Source: Desertivirga xinjiangensis
GTDB lineage: Bacteria; Bacteroidota; Bacteroidia; Sphingobacteriales; Sphingobacteriaceae
DNA: 64,000 nt
Assembly: GCF_024436435.1 (NCBI RefSeq)
Contig: NZ_JAFMZP010000006.1
Span: forward strand, 124,001-188,000
Reading direction: 5' to 3'
Part shown: positions 62,400 through 64,000 of the stretch, piece after piece
Layout of the letters: each line of letters starts with the position of its first letter
Numbering within the stretch: position 1 is the first letter of the stretch
Program-made: the position numbers and the translations under genes
Notes under the pieces: model-generated
Seen by the model: only the letters and a program-made list of their open reading frames with translations
What the model was told of the DNA's origin: nothing
Databases searched by the model: none

Positions 62400-62975
62400 A
62401 TGAACAATAGTATTATCAACCAAAAGGAGTTGTTACCGGAACAACGTGAAGAACTACTGAACACTTTGAAATCCCGTTTTGAAAAGAACATGAACCGGCA
62501 TAAAGGTATGGAATGGGCTAAAGTACAAGCAAAGCTGGAAGCCAGTCCAGAAAAATTGTGGGTGCTTGATGAAATGGAAGTCACTGGTGGCGAACCGGAT
62601 GTTGTTGATTTTGATAAGAAAACTGGTGAAATTATTTTTTATGATTGTTCGGCTGAAAGCCCTAAGGGTCGAAGAAGTATTTGTTTTGACCAGGATGCTT
62701 TAAATTCAAGGAAAGAGCATAAGCCAGCCGACAGTGCTATGAATATGGCAAAGAACATGGGTATTGAAATTCTTTCTGAAGAGCAATACCGGGCGCTGCA
62801 GCAACTTGGAGAATTCGACAAAAAAACCTCCAGCTGGATACAAACTCCTGCTCCTATCAGAAAACTAGGCGGGGCTCTCTTTTGCGATCGTCGATATGAC
62901 CATGTCTTCTTGTATCATAATGGGGCAGAGTCTTATTATGCTGCCAGGGGTTTCCGGGGCTCGCTGAGAGTTTAA
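62400..62975 (+). CDS. DUF4256-type protein
   Basis: 191 residues: RSFEKNMNRHKGMEW-like start, WVLDEMEVTGGEPDVV, EIIFYDCSAESPKGRRS and GGALFCDRRYDHVFLYHNGAESYYAARGF. This pattern is what I recall for DUF4256. Cytoplasmic; function unknown. It follows the DoxX gene by 19 bases and is probably in the ArsR operon. Convergent with tspO across a 34-bp palindrome. Confidence 0.88.
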   Translation: MNNSIINQKELLPEQREELLNTLKSRFEKNMNRHKGMEWAKVQAKLEASPEKLWVLDEMEVTGGEPDVVDFDKKTGEIIFYDCSAESPKGRRSICFDQDALNSRKEHKPADSAMNMAKNMGIEILSEEQYRALQQLGEFDKKTSSWIQTPAPIRKLGGALFCDRRYDHVFLYHNGAESYYAARGFRGSLRV

Positions 62976-63001
62976 TACCAGCATTTGCACCTGCATAAAT
63001 C

Positions 63002-63035
63002 GGTATATGAATTAACGCGCGTTAATTCATATACC
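63002..63035. repeat. Perfect 34-bp palindrome over the tspO stop codon
   Basis: GGTATATGAATTAACGC (63002-63018) is directly followed by its exact reverse complement (63019-63035), with no loop. The right arm encodes the last residues and stop of TspO (WYMN*). It lies between convergent genes. Confidence 0.85.
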
Positions 63036-63489
63036 AGATAGCTCCATTCAAACATGCAGCAAAACTTACCCACAAGAGATAGGGAAGCTGCAGCCAGGCT
63101 GCCACCTTGCTAATCTGATGGAACCAGAAGATCATAAAGATAATGCTTATCCATAACAGAACGATTTCAATCAAAGCCAGACCGGTTTGATGGAAATAAA
63201 AAAATAAAAAACTCCAGGCAAAGTTCAACAACAGCTGAAGAAAAAAAATTGTCAGTGCCGTTGATCTTATTTTTCCTGGTTCGGCCTTCCAAATTAGATA
63301 CAAGGAAATTCCCATTAAAATATATAGCGCAGTCCAAACCGGGCTGAATACTTCATTCGGGGGATTGAATGATGGCTTATTCAGGTAAACATACCAGTTT
63401 GATATATTAGAAGATGTTGCATAACCAGCCACCCCTCCTACCAGCAAGGGCAGTGCTATACTTAAAATGAGCCTGATAACGTTTTTCAT
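63022..63489 (-). CDS. tspO: TspO/MBR-family membrane protein
   Basis: 155 residues, five hydrophobic helices, with the family hallmark SFNPPNEVFSPVWTALYILMG (Trp/Pro motif) near residues 38-58 and QLLLNFAWSFLFF. TspO binds porphyrins/heme-like ligands in other bacteria and modulates stress or porphyrin handling; the ligand here is unproven. Its stop codon is in the 34-bp palindrome. It follows the dehydrogenase gene by 8 bases. Confidence 0.93.
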   Translation of the reverse strand: MKNVIRLILSIALPLLVGGVAGYATSSNISNWYVYLNKPSFNPPNEVFSPVWTALYILMGISLYLIWKAEPGKIRSTALTIFFLQLLLNFAWSFLFFYFHQTGLALIEIVLLWISIIFMIFWFHQISKVAAWLQLPYLLWVSFAACLNGAIWYMN

Positions 63490-63497
63490 ATTCCAGA

Positions 63498-64000
63498 TTA
63501 TTTTATTGCAGCCACTCTCCAGATCACGTTAGAGGCATCGTCAGCTACCAGGAGGGATCCATCATTCAGTACGCTAACACCAACCGGCCTGCCGTATACT
63601 TTTCCTTCTTCCTGGTCTGCTATAAACCCGGTTAGGAAATCTTCGGGTTTACCTGAAGGTTTTCCGTTTTTGAAAGGCACGAAAACTACTTTATATCCCA
63701 CAAGTTCTGAGCGGTTCCAAGACCCATGTTGTCCAATAAACGCACCGTTATGGTATCTAGCCGGGAATGCTTTTTTACCATAGAATGCCAGGCCCAGCGA
63801 AGCGGAATGTGCTTCCAGAGGAACATCAGGCACGGTTGTTTTTTTTACAAGATCCGGCCTGACACCCTTAAGGCGCGGATCTTCATTCTGACCGAAATAA
63901 GCATAGGGCCATCCGTAAAATCCTCCTTCCTTAACACTGGTCAGATAGTCCGGTACAAGCTCATCTCCCAATCCGTCACGTTCGTTAACTGCTGTCCATA
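63498..64000 (-). CDS. PQQ-dependent sorbosone/glucose-dehydrogenase-type beta-propeller (5' part outside window)
   Basis: 167 residues of the C-terminal end are visible; the frame stays open to the right edge (WTAVNERDGLGDELVPDYLT). Contains FYGWPYAYFG, HNGAFIGQHGSWNRSELVGYKVVFVPF and GRPVGVSVLNDGSLLVADDASNVIWRV, typical of the sorbosone dehydrogenase family. Such enzymes are periplasmic PQQ aldose/sorbosone oxidoreductases. The signal peptide and start are not visible. Confidence 0.9.
   Translation of the reverse strand, partial: WTAVNERDGLGDELVPDYLTSVKEGGFYGWPYAYFGQNEDPRLKGVRPDLVKKTTVPDVPLEAHSASLGLAFYGKKAFPARYHNGAFIGQHGSWNRSELVGYKVVFVPFKNGKPSGKPEDFLTGFIADQEEGKVYGRPVGVSVLNDGSLLVADDASNVIWRVAAIK

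Overview
The window looks like chromosome of a Bacteroidota member of the family Sphingobacteriaceae (Pedobacter/Mucilaginibacter-like). The evidence is three SusC/SusD outer-membrane pairs, a type IX secretion (T9SS) C-terminal domain, lipoboxes of the form LxxC, and several promoters of the Bacteroidota form TTG-N20-TAnnTTTG (upstream of tRNA-Lys, the GlxA-type regulator, the ArsR gene and the 53.2 kb gene). Most of the window is accessory carbohydrate-utilisation DNA. The last 11 kb is ordinary chromosome with tRNAs and small housekeeping or stress genes.

Layout. 0-4.8 kb (minus strand): a SusD cut by the left edge, its SusC, and a DUF3826 secreted protein. 4.8-12.5 kb: a sugar-acid/deoxysugar catabolic module made of an L-fucose-isomerase-like enzyme, a divergent AraC regulator, a dihydrodipicolinate-synthase-family aldolase and a Na+/solute symporter. 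It is interrupted by about 1.5 kb holding palindromic repeats and an Rpn-type nuclease pseudogene with one in-frame stop. A 2H-phosphoesterase-like gene follows. 12.7-30.6 kb: a polysaccharide utilisation locus (PUL 1) with SusC, SusD, a small lipoprotein, a large unclassified glycosidase, an (alpha/alpha)6 glycosidase, GH28, GH95 and a multidomain GH2. The enzyme set fits pectin, perhaps rhamnogalacturonan-II-like side chains.

31.0-52.8 kb: PUL 2, which looks built around N-acetylhexosamine glycans. One operon (38.4 to 31.0 kb, closed by a strong terminator) carries a secreted FAD oxidoreductase, a second symporter, two tandem SGNH esterases, a DUF4434 TIM-barrel protein and an N-acylglucosamine 2-epimerase-family enzyme. 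Next comes SusC/SusD/DUF5017, where the SusD has a glycine-rich repeat insertion. After that are a divergent ROK repressor, a GH20 hexosaminidase, an unrecognised secreted protein, a broken GHL10-type glycosidase, a T9SS-anchored protein without an obvious enzyme domain, and a phosphodiester glycosidase (NAGPA family). The proposed flow is: glycan capture and SusC/D import, deacylation by SGNH enzymes, cleavage by GH20 and the phosphodiester glycosidase, uptake of monosaccharide by the symporter, epimerisation by the AGE enzyme, with ROK sensing.

53-64 kb: a hypothetical gene, three Aha1/SRPBCC proteins, two tRNA-Leu, two identical tRNA-Lys, small lipoprotein and hypothetical genes, DinB, an alpha/beta hydrolase, a GlxA-type regulator, an ArsR-SRPBCC-DoxX-DUF4256 operon with visible operators, TspO, and a sorbosone-dehydrogenase-type gene cut by the right edge. 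Intergenic DNA is unusually rich in structured repeats: a dispersed GGAGTC-palindrome family (3 copies), a CACAGAG family (2 copies), an exact 78-bp tandem-spaced repeat, and a perfect 34-bp palindrome over the tspO stop codon.
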